NCBI RefSeq assembly: GCF_029962605.1
Contig: NZ_CP124750.1
Location: 3,410,001 to 3,474,000 of the forward strand
Direction of reading: 5' to 3'
DNA from: Serratia sarumanii
Lineage (GTDB): Bacteria > Pseudomonadota > Gammaproteobacteria > Enterobacterales > Enterobacteriaceae
Length of the DNA stretch: 64,000 nucleotides
Shown here: positions 31,267 to 43,697 of the stretch, piece by piece
How positions within the stretch are numbered: the stretch's first letter is position 1
Layout: the number at the start of each line of letters is the position of its first letter
Notes under the pieces: generated by a model
Databases searched by the model: none
Told to the model about the DNA's origin: nothing
The model's input: the letters and a program-made list of their open reading frames with translations, nothing else
Made by a program: the position numbers and the translations under genes

Positions 31267-32142
31267 ATGATAAATTGGGACGACGCGCGCTTCTTTTTGG
31301 CCATCGCGCGCTGCGGCACGCTACGCAAAGCCGCCAGCCAGCTGCATGTCGATCAGGCGACCGTCGGTCGACGGCTGTCCGCTTTCGAGGACGCGCTCGG
31401 TTCCAAGCTGTTTATCCGCACGCCGAAATCCTTCGCCCTCAGCCCGTTGGGGGAAGAAATGCTGGCGGACGTGATGAAGATGGAAAATGCGGTGCAGGCG
31501 ATCAACCGCAAAGCCGCCAGCGGTGACGAAAGCCTGAGCGGCAACGTGCGCATCGCCACCACCGATACCCTGGCCGAAGCCTTCGTGATGCCGGCGCTGC
31601 AAGATCTGCGGGAACGCTACCCCGCCATCACCGTCACGCTGTTAACGGCGCTGAACATCGCCGATATCTCTTACCACAGCGCAGATCTGGCGATCCGTGG
31701 CGCCCGCCCCGATGACGATGAGCTGATCATCAAACGCTTAGCCACCATCGAAATGGGTCTGTACGCCAGCCCACACTACCTGGCGCGGCGCGGCATGCCG
31801 CTCAGGGGCGAGCAGCTGCGCGGCCACGATCTGCTGATGTTCCCGCGCGAGCTGGTGCCGCGCCACTGGAACAATTTCTGCGGCGAGGCCCTGCACGAGC
31901 CCAACGTGGTGCTGCAATGCAATTCGCAGCTGCTGCTGCGTTCCGCTACCCGCAGCGGGCTGGGCATCGGCCTGCTCTCCGCGTTTTTGGCGGACAAAGA
32001 CCCGGAGCTGGTGCGCCTGTTGCCGGAGAACAAAGACTGGGTGGATATCTGGCTGGTGTTGCATCCCGATTTGCAACGCGCCGCCCGCGTGCGCGCGGTA
32101 GTGCAGGCGCTGGAAACCTCGTTTAGCGCCCATTACGGCTGA
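31267..32142 (+). CDS. LysR-family transcriptional regulator
   Basis: This is a 291-residue LysR-type regulator with winged HTH at 2-60 ([20 protein letters not shown] then [13 protein letters not shown]) and a C-terminal substrate-binding domain. AGAGAGGAA precedes the ATG. It is divergent from the MFS exporter and convergent with nuoN. The effector is unknown. The DQATVGRRL recognition helix is typical of regulators next to transporters, but no ortholog can be named. Confidence 0.85.
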   Translation: MINWDDARFFLAIARCGTLRKAASQLHVDQATVGRRLSAFEDALGSKLFIRTPKSFALSPLGEEMLADVMKMENAVQAINRKAASGDESLSGNVRIATTDTLAEAFVMPALQDLRERYPAITVTLLTALNIADISYHSADLAIRGARPDDDELIIKRLATIEMGLYASPHYLARRGMPLRGEQLRGHDLLMFPRELVPRHWNNFCGEALHEPNVVLQCNSQLLLRSATRSGLGIGLLSAFLADKDPELVRLLPENKDWVDIWLVLHPDLQRAARVRAVVQALETSFSAHYG

Positions 32143-32156
32143 GTGCCGTTTCCCCA

Positions 32157-32184
32157 TAAAAAAAGGCCGCCGAAGCGACCTTTT
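32157..32184. terminator. Bidirectional terminator between lysR and nuoN
   Basis: AAAAAGG...CCTTTTT with an inner CGC-CGAA-GCG stem and one mismatch lies between the convergent LysR gene and the end of the nuo operon. Confidence 0.7.
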
Positions 32185-32201
32185 TATCGTTTCAAGCGTT
32201 A

Positions 32202-33659
32202 TCAGAACGTCGGCTGCGCCATCTGCACCAGCGAAATCAGCGGCTGCGGATAGACGCCCAGCAGCAGCACCAGCGCGGCGGAGATCAGCACCACGACGCC
32301 ACCGGCGGTCAACGCCCAGTTGTTCGGGGTATCGCGCTGCAGCGATTCCGGCGCGCTGAGGAACAGGCTGACGGTCACGCGCAGGTAGTAGTACAGGCCG
32401 ATGGCGCTGCCTACCACAACCGCGCCGGTCAGCCACCACAGGTGTGCGCTGACGCCCATCGCGATCACGAAGAACTTGCCGATAAAGCCCAGCGTCATCG
32501 GGATACCGGCCAGCGACAGCATCATCACCGTCATCACCGCGGACAAGATTGGCTTATGCCAGAACAGACCGCGATAAGAGAACAGTGAATCCGCATCCGG
32601 GCCGCGGTACGGGCTGGACATCAGGCTGACCACGCCGAAGGCGCCCAGGCTGCTGAACAGGTAACCGGCCAGGTAAACGCCGGCGGTTTCCAGCGACAGC
32701 TGATGGGTTTGCACCGCAATCAGCGCCACCAGCAGGTAGCCCAGGTGAGCGATCGAAGAGTAACCCAGCAGACGCTTGATGTTGGTCTGGCTGATGGCCA
32801 TCAGGTTACCGAACAAGATAGAGCAGAACGCGATGATCGACAGCACCATGCGCAGCGCTTCGTTGTCGGCGGCCGGGGCATACAGGAACAGACGCATCAC
32901 AACCGCGAAGATCGCGATCTTGCTGGCGGTCGCCAGGAAGGTCGAGACCGGCGCAGGCGCGCCCTGATACACGTCCGGCGTCCACAGTTGGAACGGCACC
33001 AGCGACAGCTTGAAGCCCAGACCGACGATCATCATGCCCATACCGGCCAGGATCAGCGGCTGGTGCATCATGTTTTCCTGCAGGCTCTTGCCGAGGCCGG
33101 CCAGCGACAGATCGCCGGATTCGGCATACAGCAGCGCCATGCCGAACAGCAGGAACGACGACGCGGCGGCGGACAGCAGCATGTACTTGATGGCGGCTTC
33201 CAGCGGGCGCTTCTGGCGGTAGGCGTAGCCCACCAGGCCGAACAGCGGCAGCGAGATCAGCTCGATACCGATGAACAGCGAAGCCAGATGGTTGGCGCTC
33301 GCCAGCAGGATGCCGCCCATGGCGGCGATCAGCACCAGCAGGTAGAACTCTTCGCGGTTATCCGGATAGCCGACCAGCCACGGATAGGCGAAGGTGCAGG
33401 TCGCCAGACTCGCCAGCAGCACCAGCCCGGTGTAGAACATCGAGTAACCGTCAACCCGCAGCAGCGGGGTGACGTCCATTGGGCCTGCCTGGCCGACAAA
33501 GTACAGCGAAAGCAGCGCCAGGTTGAGACCGATCACGGTCAGGGTGGCGTTGATAAAGTGGTCGCGTCGCCACGCAATGCCTAGCATCACAACCACCACC
33601 GTCAATCCGACGATCAACAGCGGCAGCAGTGCGATCAGTTGTTGAGGAGTTATTGTCAT
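32202..33659 (-). CDS. nuoN: NADH-quinone oxidoreductase subunit N
   Basis: NuoN is one of three antiporter-like proton-pumping subunits in the complex I membrane arm. It has 485 residues and about 14 membrane helices. Conserved blocks include YKLMS-type [16 protein letters not shown] and [17 protein letters not shown], with the helix-breaking proline and charged residues. It is the last nuo gene and lies 6 bases after nuoM. Confidence 0.98.
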   Translation of the reverse strand: MTITPQQLIALLPLLIVGLTVVVVMLGIAWRRDHFINATLTVIGLNLALLSLYFVGQAGPMDVTPLLRVDGYSMFYTGLVLLASLATCTFAYPWLVGYPDNREEFYLLVLIAAMGGILLASANHLASLFIGIELISLPLFGLVGYAYRQKRPLEAAIKYMLLSAAASSFLLFGMALLYAESGDLSLAGLGKSLQENMMHQPLILAGMGMMIVGLGFKLSLVPFQLWTPDVYQGAPAPVSTFLATASKIAIFAVVMRLFLYAPAADNEALRMVLSIIAFCSILFGNLMAISQTNIKRLLGYSSIAHLGYLLVALIAVQTHQLSLETAGVYLAGYLFSSLGAFGVVSLMSSPYRGPDADSLFSYRGLFWHKPILSAVMTVMMLSLAGIPMTLGFIGKFFVIAMGVSAHLWWLTGAVVVGSAIGLYYYLRVTVSLFLSAPESLQRDTPNNWALTAGGVVVLISAALVLLLGVYPQPLISLVQMAQPTF

Positions 33660-33665
33660 GGCGAA

Positions 33666-35195
33666 TTACGGCCTTGTTGTTGAAATTGCTGAAACTGACG
33701 AACCAAACCAGTGTTGCACGTTGCTCATCGCCGCGTTGGAAGTATCCAGAATCGGCTGCGGGTAAACCCCCAGCAGAACCAGCAACACCACCAGCAGCAG
33801 AATGATGAACAGTTCGCGCGCGGTCATGCCCTGCAGCGGCTGGTCGGATTTAGGCGCACCGTAGTAAGCGCGCTGCATCATGATCAGCGAGTAAACCGAA
33901 GCGAACACCAGACCGAAGGTGGAGATCACGGTGATCACCGGCACCACCTGGTAGCTGCCGAACAGAATCATGAATTCGCCGACAAAGTTACCGGTACCCG
34001 GCATCCCCAGCGTAGCCACGGCGAAGAACAGCGACAGCGCAGGGATGAACTTGATACGCCCCCACAGGCCGCCCATCTGACGCATGTCGCGGGTATGCAG
34101 GCGCTCATACAGCTGGCCGCAGATGATAAACATACCGGCGGCGGACAGGCCGTGCGCGATCATCTGGATCACCGCGCCCTGATAAGCCAACTGGCTGCCG
34201 GTGTAGATGGCGATCAGCACGAAGCCCATGTGCGAGACCGAGGTGTAGGCGATCAGACGCTTGATGTCGGTCTGCGCGAACGCCATCCAGGCGCCGTAGA
34301 AGATGCCGATCACGCCCAGCCACATGGCGATTGGCGCAAACTCGTGCGAAGCCTCAGGGAACAGCGGCAGGCTGAAACGCAGCAGGCCGTAGGCCGCGGT
34401 TTTCAGCAAGATGCCCGCCAGATCGACGGAACCTGCGGTCGGCGCCTGGCTGTGCGCGTCCGGCAACCAGCCGTGCAGCGGCACCACCGGCATTTTCACC
34501 GCGAAAGCGATGAAGAAGCCTAGCATCAACAGATATTGCACGTTGTGGGACATCGGCGTTTGCAGCAGGTCTTCGTAATCGAAGGTCCACACGCCGGTGG
34601 CGTTGTAGTGCACGAACACCAGGCCCAGGATCGCAATCAGCATCACCAGACCGCTGGCCTGGGTGTAGATGAAGAACTTGGTCGCCGCGGTGATGCGGGT
34701 TTTACCGTCCGACGCCTTGTGGCCCCACAGCGCGATCAGGAAGTACATCGGCACCAACATCATTTCCCAGAAGAAGAAGAACAGGAACATGTCGATGGCG
34801 AGGAACACGCCGATAACGCCGCCCAGGATCCACAGCAGGTTGAGGTGGAAGAAGCCCTGATACTTCTGGATTTCACGCCAGGAACAGAGGATCGCCAGCA
34901 CGCCCAGCAGACCGGTCAACACCACCATCAGCAGCGACAGGCCGTCCAGCGCCAGGTGGATGGAGATGCCGAAGCGCGGGATCCACGGCAGCAGGAATTC
35001 GCTCTGCCACTGCGGAATGCCTTTCGGCGTGGTCAAGGTATAGCCGCCCTGCAGCCACAGCTGCAGAGAGAGCGCCAACGTCAGCCCCATTGCGATCAGC
35101 GCTATCCAGCGCGGCACCTTAGTACCGAAGCGCTCAAGCTGCCAGCACAGCAGACCGCCGATAAAGGGGATAAGAATTAGCCAAGGTAATAGCAT
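33666..35195 (-). CDS. nuoM: NADH-quinone oxidoreductase subunit M
   Basis: NuoM is an antiporter-like, proton-translocating membrane subunit of complex I. It has 509 residues and about 14 helices. The essential glutamate region FFFWEMMLVPMYFLIALWG and the PLHGWLPDAHSQAPTAGSVD loop are conserved. It is preceded by a 95-base gap after nuoL that holds a strong hairpin. Confidence 0.98.
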   Translation of the reverse strand: MLLPWLILIPFIGGLLCWQLERFGTKVPRWIALIAMGLTLALSLQLWLQGGYTLTTPKGIPQWQSEFLLPWIPRFGISIHLALDGLSLLMVVLTGLLGVLAILCSWREIQKYQGFFHLNLLWILGGVIGVFLAIDMFLFFFFWEMMLVPMYFLIALWGHKASDGKTRITAATKFFIYTQASGLVMLIAILGLVFVHYNATGVWTFDYEDLLQTPMSHNVQYLLMLGFFIAFAVKMPVVPLHGWLPDAHSQAPTAGSVDLAGILLKTAAYGLLRFSLPLFPEASHEFAPIAMWLGVIGIFYGAWMAFAQTDIKRLIAYTSVSHMGFVLIAIYTGSQLAYQGAVIQMIAHGLSAAGMFIICGQLYERLHTRDMRQMGGLWGRIKFIPALSLFFAVATLGMPGTGNFVGEFMILFGSYQVVPVITVISTFGLVFASVYSLIMMQRAYYGAPKSDQPLQGMTARELFIILLLVVLLVLLGVYPQPILDTSNAAMSNVQHWFGSSVSAISTTRP

Positions 35196-35236
35196 GGCGT
35201 TTTGTGTCCCTTATACGAATAATTTCAAACTTTGTA

Positions 35237-35259
35237 CGTAGCGCCTGCCCGGCGCTACG
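35237..35259 (-). other. Hairpin in the nuoL-nuoM gap
   Basis: CGTAGCGCC, a 5-base loop, then GGCGCTACG: a perfect 9-base stem in the only sizeable gap of the distal nuo genes. No T run follows, so it is more likely an mRNA stability element or weak attenuator than a full terminator. Confidence 0.6.
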
Positions 35260-35290
35260 CCCGAAAAATGCGTCTGTTTAAATTATTCAA

Positions 35291-37138
35291 TTAAACCAAA
35301 ATCAACAGAGCCAATACGACCACTGCACCCACACCCATAGACGCTATATACCAACGCACCTGACCGTTCTCGCTCACCGTCAGACCGCGGTTCCCCCAGC
35401 GGGAGAAGACGGCCGGCAGGTTCATCAGCGAGTTCAGCGGATCGCGCTGCAGCAGCTTCGCAATGCCCAGGTACGGCTTGACGAACACTTTGTCATACAG
35501 CCAGTCGAAGCCCCAGGCATGGAACCACCAGGTCGAGAAGAAACGCCCCGGCGCGCTGTTGGCGATGCTGTTGACCAGGCTGCGTTTGCCCAGCCACAGC
35601 GCGGCCGCCAGCAGAATGCCGACGATAGCCACCACGCCGGAGGTGATTTCCAGCGTCAGCACGCTGCCGTGCGCCAGCTCGGTCGTCTCCGGCAGCACGC
35701 CCTGCAACGGCGGCACGATCATCGCGCCGACGAAGGTGGACAGCACCAGCAGAACCAGCAGCGGCAGGTGGTGAGTGATGCCTTTACCGGCATGCGCTTT
35801 GATTTTCTCTTCGCCGTGGAACACGATGAAAATCATACGGAAGGTGTACAGCGAGGTCATGAATGCGCCGACCAGGCCGGCCACCATCAGGTTGATGTGG
35901 CCGTTGGCCATCGCGCCCGCCAGGATCTCGTCCTTACTGAAGAAGCCGGCCGTGACCAGCGGCAACGCAGACAGCGCCGCGCCACCCACCAGGAAGCAGA
36001 CGTACACCAGCGGGATGCTCTTGCGCAGGCCGCCCATCTTGAAGATGTTTTGCTCGTGGTGGCAAGCCAGGATCACCGAACCGGACGACAGGAACAGCAG
36101 CGCCTTGAAGAACGCGTGGGTCATCAGGTGGAAGATCGCCGCGTCCCATGCCTGCACGCCCAGCGCCAGGAACATGTAACCGATCTGGCTCATGGTGGAG
36201 TAAGCGAGCACGCGCTTGATGTCGGTCTGCACCAGCGCGGCGAAGCCGGCCAGCAGCAGGGTGACCGCACCGACGATGCCCACCAGGTGCAGCACTTCCG
36301 GCGCCATCAGGAACAGGCCGTGCGTACGGGCGATCAGATAGACGCCCGCGGTCACCATGGTCGCCGCGTGGATCAGTGCGGAAACCGGGGTTGGGCCCGC
36401 CATCGCGTCCGCCAACCAGGTTTGCAACGGCAGCTGCGCCGATTTACCGACCGCGCCGCCCAGCAGCATCAGGGTCGCCCAGGTGATGGCCGTATCGCCC
36501 ACCGCCAGTTTCTGCGGTGCCAGGATCATCAGCTCGCGGATGTTCAGCGTGCCCAGCTCGTTGTAGAGGATGAACAGCGCGAACGCCAGGAACACGTCGC
36601 CCACGCGGGTCACGATGAAGGCTTTCATCGCCGCCGCGCCGTTGGCCGGATCTTTGTAGTAGAAGCCGATCAACAGGTAGCTGCACAGGCCCACGCCTTC
36701 CCAACCCAGATACATCAGCAGCAGGTTGTCCGCCAGCACCAAGACCACCATGCTGGCGATAAACAGGTTGGTGTAAGCGAAGAAGCGCGAATAGCCCTCT
36801 TCACCGCGCATGTACCAGGAGGCGAACATGTGGATGAAGAAGCCGACGCCGGTGACCACCGACAGCATGGTCAGCGACAGGCCGTCCAGCACCAGGGTCA
36901 CACCGATATTGAAGTTGCCGACGGCCATCCAGGTCCACAGGCTTTGCTCGAACAGCTGCACGCCGGCGGCTTTCTGGGCGAAGAAATCCATCGCCACATA
37001 CACCGTGACCAGCGCAGCCAGGCCGATAGAGCCCACGCCGACGGTGGCCGCCGTGTTCTCAGACCAACGACCGCGGGAAAATGCCAACAGCAGGAACCCG
37101 ATCAGCGGTAGCAGAATTGTTAAATATAATAGGTTCAT
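35291..37138 (-). CDS. nuoL: NADH-quinone oxidoreductase subunit L
   Basis: NuoL is the distal antiporter-like proton-pumping subunit, with a C-terminal lateral helix lying along the membrane arm. It has 615 residues. [19 protein letters not shown] contains the key glutamate, and [20 protein letters not shown] is the canonical lysine/proline helix. Its start overlaps nuoK's end by 4 bases. Confidence 0.98.
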   Translation of the reverse strand: MNLLYLTILLPLIGFLLLAFSRGRWSENTAATVGVGSIGLAALVTVYVAMDFFAQKAAGVQLFEQSLWTWMAVGNFNIGVTLVLDGLSLTMLSVVTGVGFFIHMFASWYMRGEEGYSRFFAYTNLFIASMVVLVLADNLLLMYLGWEGVGLCSYLLIGFYYKDPANGAAAMKAFIVTRVGDVFLAFALFILYNELGTLNIRELMILAPQKLAVGDTAITWATLMLLGGAVGKSAQLPLQTWLADAMAGPTPVSALIHAATMVTAGVYLIARTHGLFLMAPEVLHLVGIVGAVTLLLAGFAALVQTDIKRVLAYSTMSQIGYMFLALGVQAWDAAIFHLMTHAFFKALLFLSSGSVILACHHEQNIFKMGGLRKSIPLVYVCFLVGGAALSALPLVTAGFFSKDEILAGAMANGHINLMVAGLVGAFMTSLYTFRMIFIVFHGEEKIKAHAGKGITHHLPLLVLLVLSTFVGAMIVPPLQGVLPETTELAHGSVLTLEITSGVVAIVGILLAAALWLGKRSLVNSIANSAPGRFFSTWWFHAWGFDWLYDKVFVKPYLGIAKLLQRDPLNSLMNLPAVFSRWGNRGLTVSENGQVRWYIASMGVGAVVVLALLILV

Positions 37139-37437
37139 CCGCGCATCTCACTGACAGTATCAATATTCAGGGTATGACGACGACGGTAGAGCTGCAGCAG
37201 CAGCGCCAGGCCGATACTGGCCTCGGCTGCCGCCAGGCTGATCGCCAGGATGTACATCACCTGCCCGTCCGCCTGGCCCCAGTAGCTTCCCGCCACGATA
37301 AACGCCAACGCCGCGGCGTTGATCATCACTTCCAGGCTGATCAGCATAAACAGCAGGTTGCGGCGCACCAGCAGCCCGGTCAGCCCGAGCACAAACAGGA
37401 TAGCCGCCAGGATCAGGCCGTGTTGAAGAGGGATCAT
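37135..37437 (-). CDS. nuoK: NADH-quinone oxidoreductase subunit K
   Basis: NuoK is a 100-residue, three-helix membrane subunit related to MrpC that forms part of the E-channel. Conserved glutamates lie in [13 protein letters not shown] and [13 protein letters not shown]. It overlaps both neighbours by 4 bases (ATGA junctions). Confidence 0.98.
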   Translation of the reverse strand: MIPLQHGLILAAILFVLGLTGLLVRRNLLFMLISLEVMINAAALAFIVAGSYWGQADGQVMYILAISLAAAEASIGLALLLQLYRRRHTLNIDTVSEMRG

Positions 37438-37991
37438 GCTTGCTCCTCCGATTTTCTTCTCGCCATTTCGCCACTCGCCGGCGCGTTGCTCAGCACCTCG
37501 CCAGGCTTGTGCTCGCGGCCGATATGGAAGGCGACAACCAGACCCGCCAACAGCAGCATTGAAGCCAGCTCAACCGCCAATACGTAAGGCCCGAACAGGC
37601 TGATGCCCACCGCCTTCGCGTCGACCATCTCGCCGCTGATACCCTGGTCGGATACGCTGCGGATCGCGACGATCAATACCACCAGCAGCGCCAGCGACAA
37701 CAGGCCAGGCCCGATCCACACCGTCGGCTTCATCCAGTCGCGCTCTTGCTGCTGCACGTTGCCGAGGTTCAGCATCATCACCACGAACACGAACAGCACC
37801 ATGATGGCGCCCGCATAGACGATGATTTCCAACGCGGCGGCAAAGTAGGCGCCGAGCGAGAAGAAGACTGCCGAGATCGCCAATAACGAGACGATCAGAT
37901 ACAGCAGCGCATGCACAGGGTTGGTATGGGTGATCACGCGAATCGTCGCGGCCACCGCAATCAAACCTGCCAGGTAAAATGCAATTTCCAT
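37434..37991 (-). CDS. nuoJ: NADH-quinone oxidoreductase subunit J
   Basis: NuoJ is a five-helix membrane subunit next to the quinone channel. It has 185 residues from ATG 37991 ([10 protein letters not shown]), the E. coli start, preceded by AAGGAG at 38002-38007. An in-frame upstream start at 38075 lies inside nuoI and adds lysine-rich sequence that is an out-of-frame read of nuo[21 protein letters not shown] is the conserved third helix with its pi-bulge. Confidence 0.97.
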   Translation of the reverse strand: MEIAFYLAGLIAVAATIRVITHTNPVHALLYLIVSLLAISAVFFSLGAYFAAALEIIVYAGAIMVLFVFVVMMLNLGNVQQQERDWMKPTVWIGPGLLSLALLVVLIVAIRSVSDQGISGEMVDAKAVGISLFGPYVLAVELASMLLLAGLVVAFHIGREHKPGEVLSNAPASGEMARRKSEEQA

Positions 37992-38004
37992 GCTTGCTGG
38001 CTCC

Positions 38005-38547
38005 TTAGGGCAACAGACCTTTGACGTCGATCGGTTTGGCTTCGTTTTCGGCTTCGCCTTTGGCTTTGCCGTCAATCGCCATACCGGCCATCCGGTAGAA
38101 GTTATATTCCGGATATTTACCCGGCCCCGAGATCAACAGATCTTCTTTTTCGTACACCAGATCCTGACGCTTGTACTCACCCAGTTCGAAATCCGGCGTC
38201 AGCTGGATAGCGGTAGTCGGGCAAGCCTCTTCGCACAGGCCACAGAAAATGCAGCGCGAGAAGTTGATGCGGAAGAACTCCGGATACCAACGGCCGTCTT
38301 TCTGCTCCGCTTTTTGCAGCGAGATACAGCCGACCGGGCAGGCAACCGCACACAGGTTACAGGCGACGCAGCGCTCTTCGCCGTCCGGATCGCGCGTCAG
38401 CACGATGCGGCCGCGGTAGCGCGGCGGCAGGTAAACCGGTTCTTCCGGATACATCTGGGTTTCGCGCTTGGCGAAGGCATGCATGCCAATCATCCAAATG
38501 CTGCGCACCTGGGTGCCGAAACCAACCACTAACTCTTTCAATGTCAT
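38005..38547 (-). CDS. nuoI: NADH-quinone oxidoreductase subunit I
   Basis: NuoI carries iron-sulphur clusters N6a and N6b in the connecting part of complex I. It has 180 residues. Two [4Fe-4S] motifs are clear: [16 protein letters not shown] and [13 protein letters not shown]. It lies 14 bases after nuoH. Confidence 0.98.
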   Translation of the reverse strand: MTLKELVVGFGTQVRSIWMIGMHAFAKRETQMYPEEPVYLPPRYRGRIVLTRDPDGEERCVACNLCAVACPVGCISLQKAEQKDGRWYPEFFRINFSRCIFCGLCEEACPTTAIQLTPDFELGEYKRQDLVYEKEDLLISGPGKYPEYNFYRMAGMAIDGKAKGEAENEAKPIDVKGLLP

Positions 38548-38561
38548 GGTTTATTCACCCC

Positions 38562-39539
38562 TTATTGAGCGTTGTACAAAATGACCGCGGCGGTTGCCAG
38601 CAGGTTCAGCAGCGTCAGCGGCAGGCACACTTTCCAGCCGAAGGACATCACCTGGTCATAACGCGGACGCGGCAGCGCGGCACGGATCAGGATGAACATC
38701 ATCATGAAGAAGGCCGTTTTCAACGCGAACCAGATGAATGGCGGCAGGAACGGACCCTGCCAGCCGCCGAAGAACAACGTCACAATCAGGGCGGACACGG
38801 TGACGATACCGATGTATTCCCCCACGAAGAACAGACCGAACTTCATGCCGGAATATTCGATGTGGTAACCGTCGGCCAGTTCCTGCTCGGCTTCCGGCTG
38901 GTCAAACGGGTGACGGTGACACACCGCCACGCCGGCGATCGCGAAGGTCACGAAGCCGAAGAACTGCGGAATGACGTTCCAGACGTGCGCCTGGGATTCA
39001 ACGATGGCCTGCATGTTGAACGAATCCGCCTGCATCACCACGCCCATCAGCGACAGACCGATGAACACTTCGTAGCTCAGAGTTTGCGCGGAGGCGCGCA
39101 TCGCGCCCAACAGCGAGTATTTGTTGTTGCTCGACCATCCGGCGAACAGCACGGCGTACACCGCCAGGCCGGCCATCATCAGGAAGAACAGAATACCGAT
39201 GTTGAGATCGGACACCGCCCAGGTCGGGCTGACCGGCACGATGGCAAATGCCAGCAACAGGGAAGTAAAGGCGATCATCGGCGCCAGGGTGAAGATCACC
39301 CGGTCGGAGAATCTCGGCACCCAGTCTTCCTTGAAGAACATTTTGATCATGTCGGCGACCAGCTGCAGCGAGCCGCCCCAGCCTACGCGGTTCGGTCCGT
39401 AGCGGTTCTGGAACAGGCCGAGCAGGCGGCGTTCGCCAAAGCTCATGAATGCCCCGCACGCCACGACCACCAACAGGATCACGACCGCTTTAAGAATGGC
39501 GATCAGAATGTCGATCACCTCAGGGGTAAACCAGCTCAT
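38562..39539 (-). CDS. nuoH: NADH-quinone oxidoreductase subunit H
   Basis: NuoH anchors the peripheral arm and forms most of the quinone-binding chamber. It has 325 residues and eight helices. [20 protein letters not shown] and the charged loop [23 protein letters not shown] segment are conserved. It overlaps the nuoG stop by 4 bases. Confidence 0.98.
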   Translation of the reverse strand: MSWFTPEVIDILIAILKAVVILLVVVACGAFMSFGERRLLGLFQNRYGPNRVGWGGSLQLVADMIKMFFKEDWVPRFSDRVIFTLAPMIAFTSLLLAFAIVPVSPTWAVSDLNIGILFFLMMAGLAVYAVLFAGWSSNNKYSLLGAMRASAQTLSYEVFIGLSLMGVVMQADSFNMQAIVESQAHVWNVIPQFFGFVTFAIAGVAVCHRHPFDQPEAEQELADGYHIEYSGMKFGLFFVGEYIGIVTVSALIVTLFFGGWQGPFLPPFIWFALKTAFFMMMFILIRAALPRPRYDQVMSFGWKVCLPLTLLNLLATAAVILYNAQ

Positions 39540-42274
39540 CGTGCCGCCTCCCGCAGATTGTCTACCTTAGCACCCACCAAGATCGGCGGGATCCCTGGCA
39601 AGCCGAGCGGCAAACCAACCTGGCCCTGGGTCAGGGTTTCACTCAGACGCACCGGCAGACGCAGGGTCTGGCCCGCACAGCTGAACTCCACCAGGCTGCC
39701 CGCGTTGACGCCAAGCGTCGCCGCGTCGGCCGGGTTGACCATCACGTAGGCTTCCGGCATGCGCTGCTGGATCACGTGAGAGCGCTGCGACATTTCGTCA
39801 CTGCCGAACAGGTGGTAGTACGGCGCGACACGCCAGCCGTCGTTCGGATTGAACGCGGCAGGCACGCGGTGGAAGTAACCGAGGCTGCCCTCCCCCGCTT
39901 CGATCAGGCGCACGCCCGGATCGCCGTGGCGCAGTTTGCCGCCCACTTCGGCCTGGAACTTGTTCCATGCCTGCGGTGAGTTCCAGCCTGGCGCCCAGGC
40001 GAACGGGATCTGCTGACGATCAGCCAGCGGGCTGTTGTTCCCTTCCATCGAGAAGGCGAACATGGTGTCTTTATCCTGCGGCTGACGCGGCTCGTGCACG
40101 CTGATGTTGGCGCGCATGGCGGTACGGCCGCTGGAGCGGTGCGGCGAACGCGCCAGCTTCTGACCGCGAATGCGGAAAGTCGCGTCCGGCGCGGCGTCGA
40201 CGATGCCCTGCAGCTGCGGCAACGCGGCGACGCAAGCGGCGATCACGTCATCGAGCTGGGTCCAGTCCACGTGGCGGCTGGTGTAGGTGGAGTGCAGCGA
40301 GTGCATCCAGCGCCAGCTTTCCAGCATCACGGTGAACTGATTCTTCTTGGCGTCGTCGTAGTAGGCCGGATCGTATACCTGGAAGAAGCGCTGCGCGCGG
40401 CCTTCCTGGTTGATCAGCGTACCGTCGCTCTCGGCGAAGCTGGCCGAGGAGAGGATCAGGTTGGCTTTGTCCATGATCGCGGTGCGCTGGTGGTCGGCGA
40501 CGATCAGGTTATTAACCTTGGCCAGCGCCGCGTCCACCTGCGCCGCCGGCGCATGACGATAGAGATCGTTTTCCATCACGATGGCGGTATCGGCTGCGCC
40601 GCTCGCCAGCTGTTCCAGCGCCTGATCGAGCGAACCGCCGCCGATCATCGCCAGGCCCATGCTGTTGGCTGCGCCCGCCACGAAGGTGATGCCGACGTCG
40701 GAACCGCGGCCCTTCAACGCTTTGGCAATGTTGGCCGCCGCTTCGATGATGGCTTCGCTGCCGGCGTTGCTGCCGGTAATAATCAGCGGTTTGCGTGCGC
40801 CGGTCAGCGCCTGCACGATGATATCGACTTTCTTGTTCAGGCCTTCAGCCAGATCGTTCACCGCCGGCGCCGCGCTGTCCAGCGCGTGAGCGATGGCGAA
40901 ACCGAAGCGCGCCTGCTCGTCTACCGGCGCGCGGTAGTTCCAGGCGGCGATGTCGTCCAGGCGGGTGTTGTCGACGTTGGTGGTGAACAGCGGGTACTTG
41001 GCGTGCTGGCCGATGTTCTGCACCGCCGCGATCTGCCAGTCGGCCACGCGTTGCGCCGCCGCCATCGCGCGGGCTTTGCCCTTGACGGCCTGGCGCACGG
41101 ACAGCGCGATGCGCGCGCCGGTTTGCGTCAGGTCTTCGCCCAGCACCAGCACCGCGTCGTAATCTTCGATCTCACGCAGCGCCGGCGTATGGACACCGCC
41201 GTTTTTCAGCACGTTCAGCATCAGCGCCAGGCGTGATTGCTCCGCCTGAGCGATACCGGTGTAGTAGTTCTCGGCGCCGACCAGCTCGCGCAGTGCGAAG
41301 TTGCTTTCCAGGCTGGCGCGCGGGGAGCCGATGCCGATGGTTTTCTTCGCCTGACGCAGGATGTCCGCCGCGCCCTGCATCGCCTGCTCGGCGTTCAGGG
41401 TGATCCAGTCATCGCCGCGCAGCTGCTGCGGTTGACGCGGACGATCTTTCTGGTTGACGTAGCCGTAACCGAAGCGGCCGCGGTCGCACAGGAAGTAGTG
41501 GTTCACGCTGCCGTTGTAACGGTTTTCGATACGGCGCAGCTCGCCATAGCGCTCGCCCGGGCTGGTGTTACAGCCGATGCTGCACTGCTGGCAAATGCTC
41601 GGCGCGAACTGCATGTCCCATTTACGGTTGTAGCGCTCGGAGTGCGTTTTGTCGGTGAATACGCCGGTCGGGCACACTTCCACCAGGTTGCCGGAGAACT
41701 CGCTTTCCAGCGTGCCGCTTTCCGGGCGACCGAAGTAGACGTTGTCGTGCGCGCCGTACACGCCGAAGTCGGTGCCGTCCGCATAGTCTTTGTAGTAACG
41801 CACGCAGCGGTAGCAGGCGATGCAGCGGTTCATCTCGTGCGAGATAAACGGCCCCAGCTCCTGGTTGTTGTGGGTGCGCTTGGTGAAGCGGTAGCGGCGG
41901 AAGCTGTGGCCGGTCATTACCGTCATATCCTGCAGGTGACAGTTACCGCCTTCTTCACAGACCGGGCAATCGTGCGGGTGGTTGGTCATCAACCACTCGA
42001 CCACGCTTTCACGGAACTGCTTCGCTTCGCCGTCATCGATGGAGATGAAGGTGCCATCGGATGCCGGGGTCATACAGGACATCACCAAACGGCCGCGCGT
42101 ATCTTCCGCGTTTTGGTATTGCTTTACCGCACATTGGCGGCAAGCGCCGACGCTTCCCAGCGCCGGATGCCAGCAAAAGTAAGGAATATCAAGGCCGAGG
42201 GAGAGACAAGCCTGCAGCAGGTTGTCCGCTCCGTCTACCTCATACTCTTTGCCGTCTACATGAATCGTAGCCAT
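39536..42274 (-). CDS. nuoG: NADH-quinone oxidoreductase subunit G
   Basis: NuoG is the large iron-sulphur subunit of the peripheral arm. It has 912 residues from [13 protein letters not shown], the family N-terminus; an in-frame start three codons earlier is not preferred. The N-terminal [2Fe-2S] domain ([20 protein letters not shown]) is followed by the His-ligated N5 motif ([16 protein letters not shown]), [14 protein letters not shown], and the N7-type motif CQQCSIGC. The rest is a molybdopterin-oxidoreductase-like fold without the cofactor. Confidence 0.98.
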   Translation of the reverse strand: MATIHVDGKEYEVDGADNLLQACLSLGLDIPYFCWHPALGSVGACRQCAVKQYQNAEDTRGRLVMSCMTPASDGTFISIDDGEAKQFRESVVEWLMTNHPHDCPVCEEGGNCHLQDMTVMTGHSFRRYRFTKRTHNNQELGPFISHEMNRCIACYRCVRYYKDYADGTDFGVYGAHDNVYFGRPESGTLESEFSGNLVEVCPTGVFTDKTHSERYNRKWDMQFAPSICQQCSIGCNTSPGERYGELRRIENRYNGSVNHYFLCDRGRFGYGYVNQKDRPRQPQQLRGDDWITLNAEQAMQGAADILRQAKKTIGIGSPRASLESNFALRELVGAENYYTGIAQAEQSRLALMLNVLKNGGVHTPALREIEDYDAVLVLGEDLTQTGARIALSVRQAVKGKARAMAAAQRVADWQIAAVQNIGQHAKYPLFTTNVDNTRLDDIAAWNYRAPVDEQARFGFAIAHALDSAAPAVNDLAEGLNKKVDIIVQALTGARKPLIITGSNAGSEAIIEAAANIAKALKGRGSDVGITFVAGAANSMGLAMIGGGSLDQALEQLASGAADTAIVMENDLYRHAPAAQVDAALAKVNNLIVADHQRTAIMDKANLILSSASFAESDGTLINQEGRAQRFFQVYDPAYYDDAKKNQFTVMLESWRWMHSLHSTYTSRHVDWTQLDDVIAACVAALPQLQGIVDAAPDATFRIRGQKLARSPHRSSGRTAMRANISVHEPRQPQDKDTMFAFSMEGNNSPLADRQQIPFAWAPGWNSPQAWNKFQAEVGGKLRHGDPGVRLIEAGEGSLGYFHRVPAAFNPNDGWRVAPYYHLFGSDEMSQRSHVIQQRMPEAYVMVNPADAATLGVNAGSLVEFSCAGQTLRLPVRLSETLTQGQVGLPLGLPGIPPILVGAKVDNLREAAR

Positions 42275-42350
42275 AGTCAGCATGCTTCCAAGTGGCCTGC
42301 CTTGCGGCAGGCGTTAATCAAAAATTCTGGCCGTGTTCGGGCGAGTCGGC

Positions 42351-43697
42351 TTACCAGCGCTGCTTCAGCAGATTGTTCGGCTGAATGCCGCCAATCGCAT
42401 GGGCGTTGCTGAAGTGCTGCACGGCGATGCCCGCCTCGAACTCTTCACGGAAATATTTAATCGCGCTTTGCAGTGGCTCTACGGCACCTGGCGCGTGGGC
42501 GCAGAAGGTTTTGCCCGGGCCGAGGGAACGGCACAGCTGTTCGAGGGTTTCGATATCCCCCGGCTGCCCTTCGCCGTTTTCCAACGCACGCAGGATCTTC
42601 ACGCTCCACGGCAGGCCGTCGCGGCATGGCGTACACCAGCCGCAGGACTCGCGGGCGAAGAACTCTTCCAGGTTACGCACCAGCGGCACCATGCCGATCT
42701 CGTGGTCTACCGCCATCGCCAGCGCGGTGCCGAGGCGGCTGCCGGCTTTGCCGATTGCGCCGTATTCCATCGGCAGATCGAGATGATCGGCGGTCAGGAA
42801 GTCGGTCCCCGCGCCGCCTGGCTGCCAGGCTTTGAAGCGCAGACCGTCGCGCATGCCGCCGGCGTAGTCTTCCAGGATCTCGCGCGCGGTGGTGCCGAAC
42901 GGCAGCTCCCAAACGCCCGGATTTTTCACCCGGCCGGAGAAGCCCATCAGCTTGGTGCCTTTGTCCTCACTGCCGGAGATGCCGGTGTACCACTCCACGC
43001 CGTTCGCCAAAATGGCCGGTACGTTGCACAGCGTTTCGACGTTGTTGACGCAGGTCGGCTTGCCCCACACGCCGGCGCTGGCCGGGAATGGCGGCTTGGA
43101 GCGCGGGTTGGCGCGGCGGCCTTCCAGCGAGTTGATCAGCGCGGTTTCTTCGCCGCAGATGTAACGGCCGGCGCCGGTGTGCACGATCAGCTCGAAATCA
43201 AATCCGGTGCCGAGAATGTTCTTGCCCAGATAGCCGGCTTCGGTGGCTTCCGCGATGGCGCGACGCAGATGCGCCGCCGCTTCGATGTACTCACCGCGCA
43301 GGAAGATGTACCCACGGTAGGCTTTCAGCGCGAACGCGGAGATCAGCATGCCTTCCACCAGCAGGTGCGGCAGCTGCTCCATCAGCAGGCGGTCTTTATA
43401 GGTGCCCGGCTCCATTTCATCGGCGTTACACAGCAGGTAACGGATGTTCATGGATTCGTCCTTCGGCATCAGGCTCCACTTCAAACCGGTGGAGAAGCCC
43501 GCGCCGCCGCGGCCCTTCAGCCCGGAGTCTTTCACCAGGCCGACGATCTCGTCCGGGGCCAGGCCTTTGAGGGCCTTTTCCGCGCCGGCATAGCCGTTTT
43601 TGCTGCGGTATTCGTCCAGCCACAGCGGCTGCTTGTCATCACGCAGCCGCCAGGTCAGCGGATGCGTTTCGGGAGTGCGTACAATGTGCTTGGTCAT
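42351..43697 (-). CDS. nuoF: NADH-quinone oxidoreductase subunit F
   Basis: NuoF binds NADH, FMN and cluster N3, where electrons enter complex I. It has 448 residues. The NADH/FMN glycine motif [16 protein letters not shown] and the FMN motif [18 protein letters not shown] are present, and the N3 ligands lie in [12 protein letters not shown] plus a distal C. It overlaps nuoE by 4 bases. Confidence 0.98.
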   Translation of the reverse strand: MTKHIVRTPETHPLTWRLRDDKQPLWLDEYRSKNGYAGAEKALKGLAPDEIVGLVKDSGLKGRGGAGFSTGLKWSLMPKDESMNIRYLLCNADEMEPGTYKDRLLMEQLPHLLVEGMLISAFALKAYRGYIFLRGEYIEAAAHLRRAIAEATEAGYLGKNILGTGFDFELIVHTGAGRYICGEETALINSLEGRRANPRSKPPFPASAGVWGKPTCVNNVETLCNVPAILANGVEWYTGISGSEDKGTKLMGFSGRVKNPGVWELPFGTTAREILEDYAGGMRDGLRFKAWQPGGAGTDFLTADHLDLPMEYGAIGKAGSRLGTALAMAVDHEIGMVPLVRNLEEFFARESCGWCTPCRDGLPWSVKILRALENGEGQPGDIETLEQLCRSLGPGKTFCAHAPGAVEPLQSAIKYFREEFEAGIAVQHFSNAHAIGGIQPNNLLKQRW

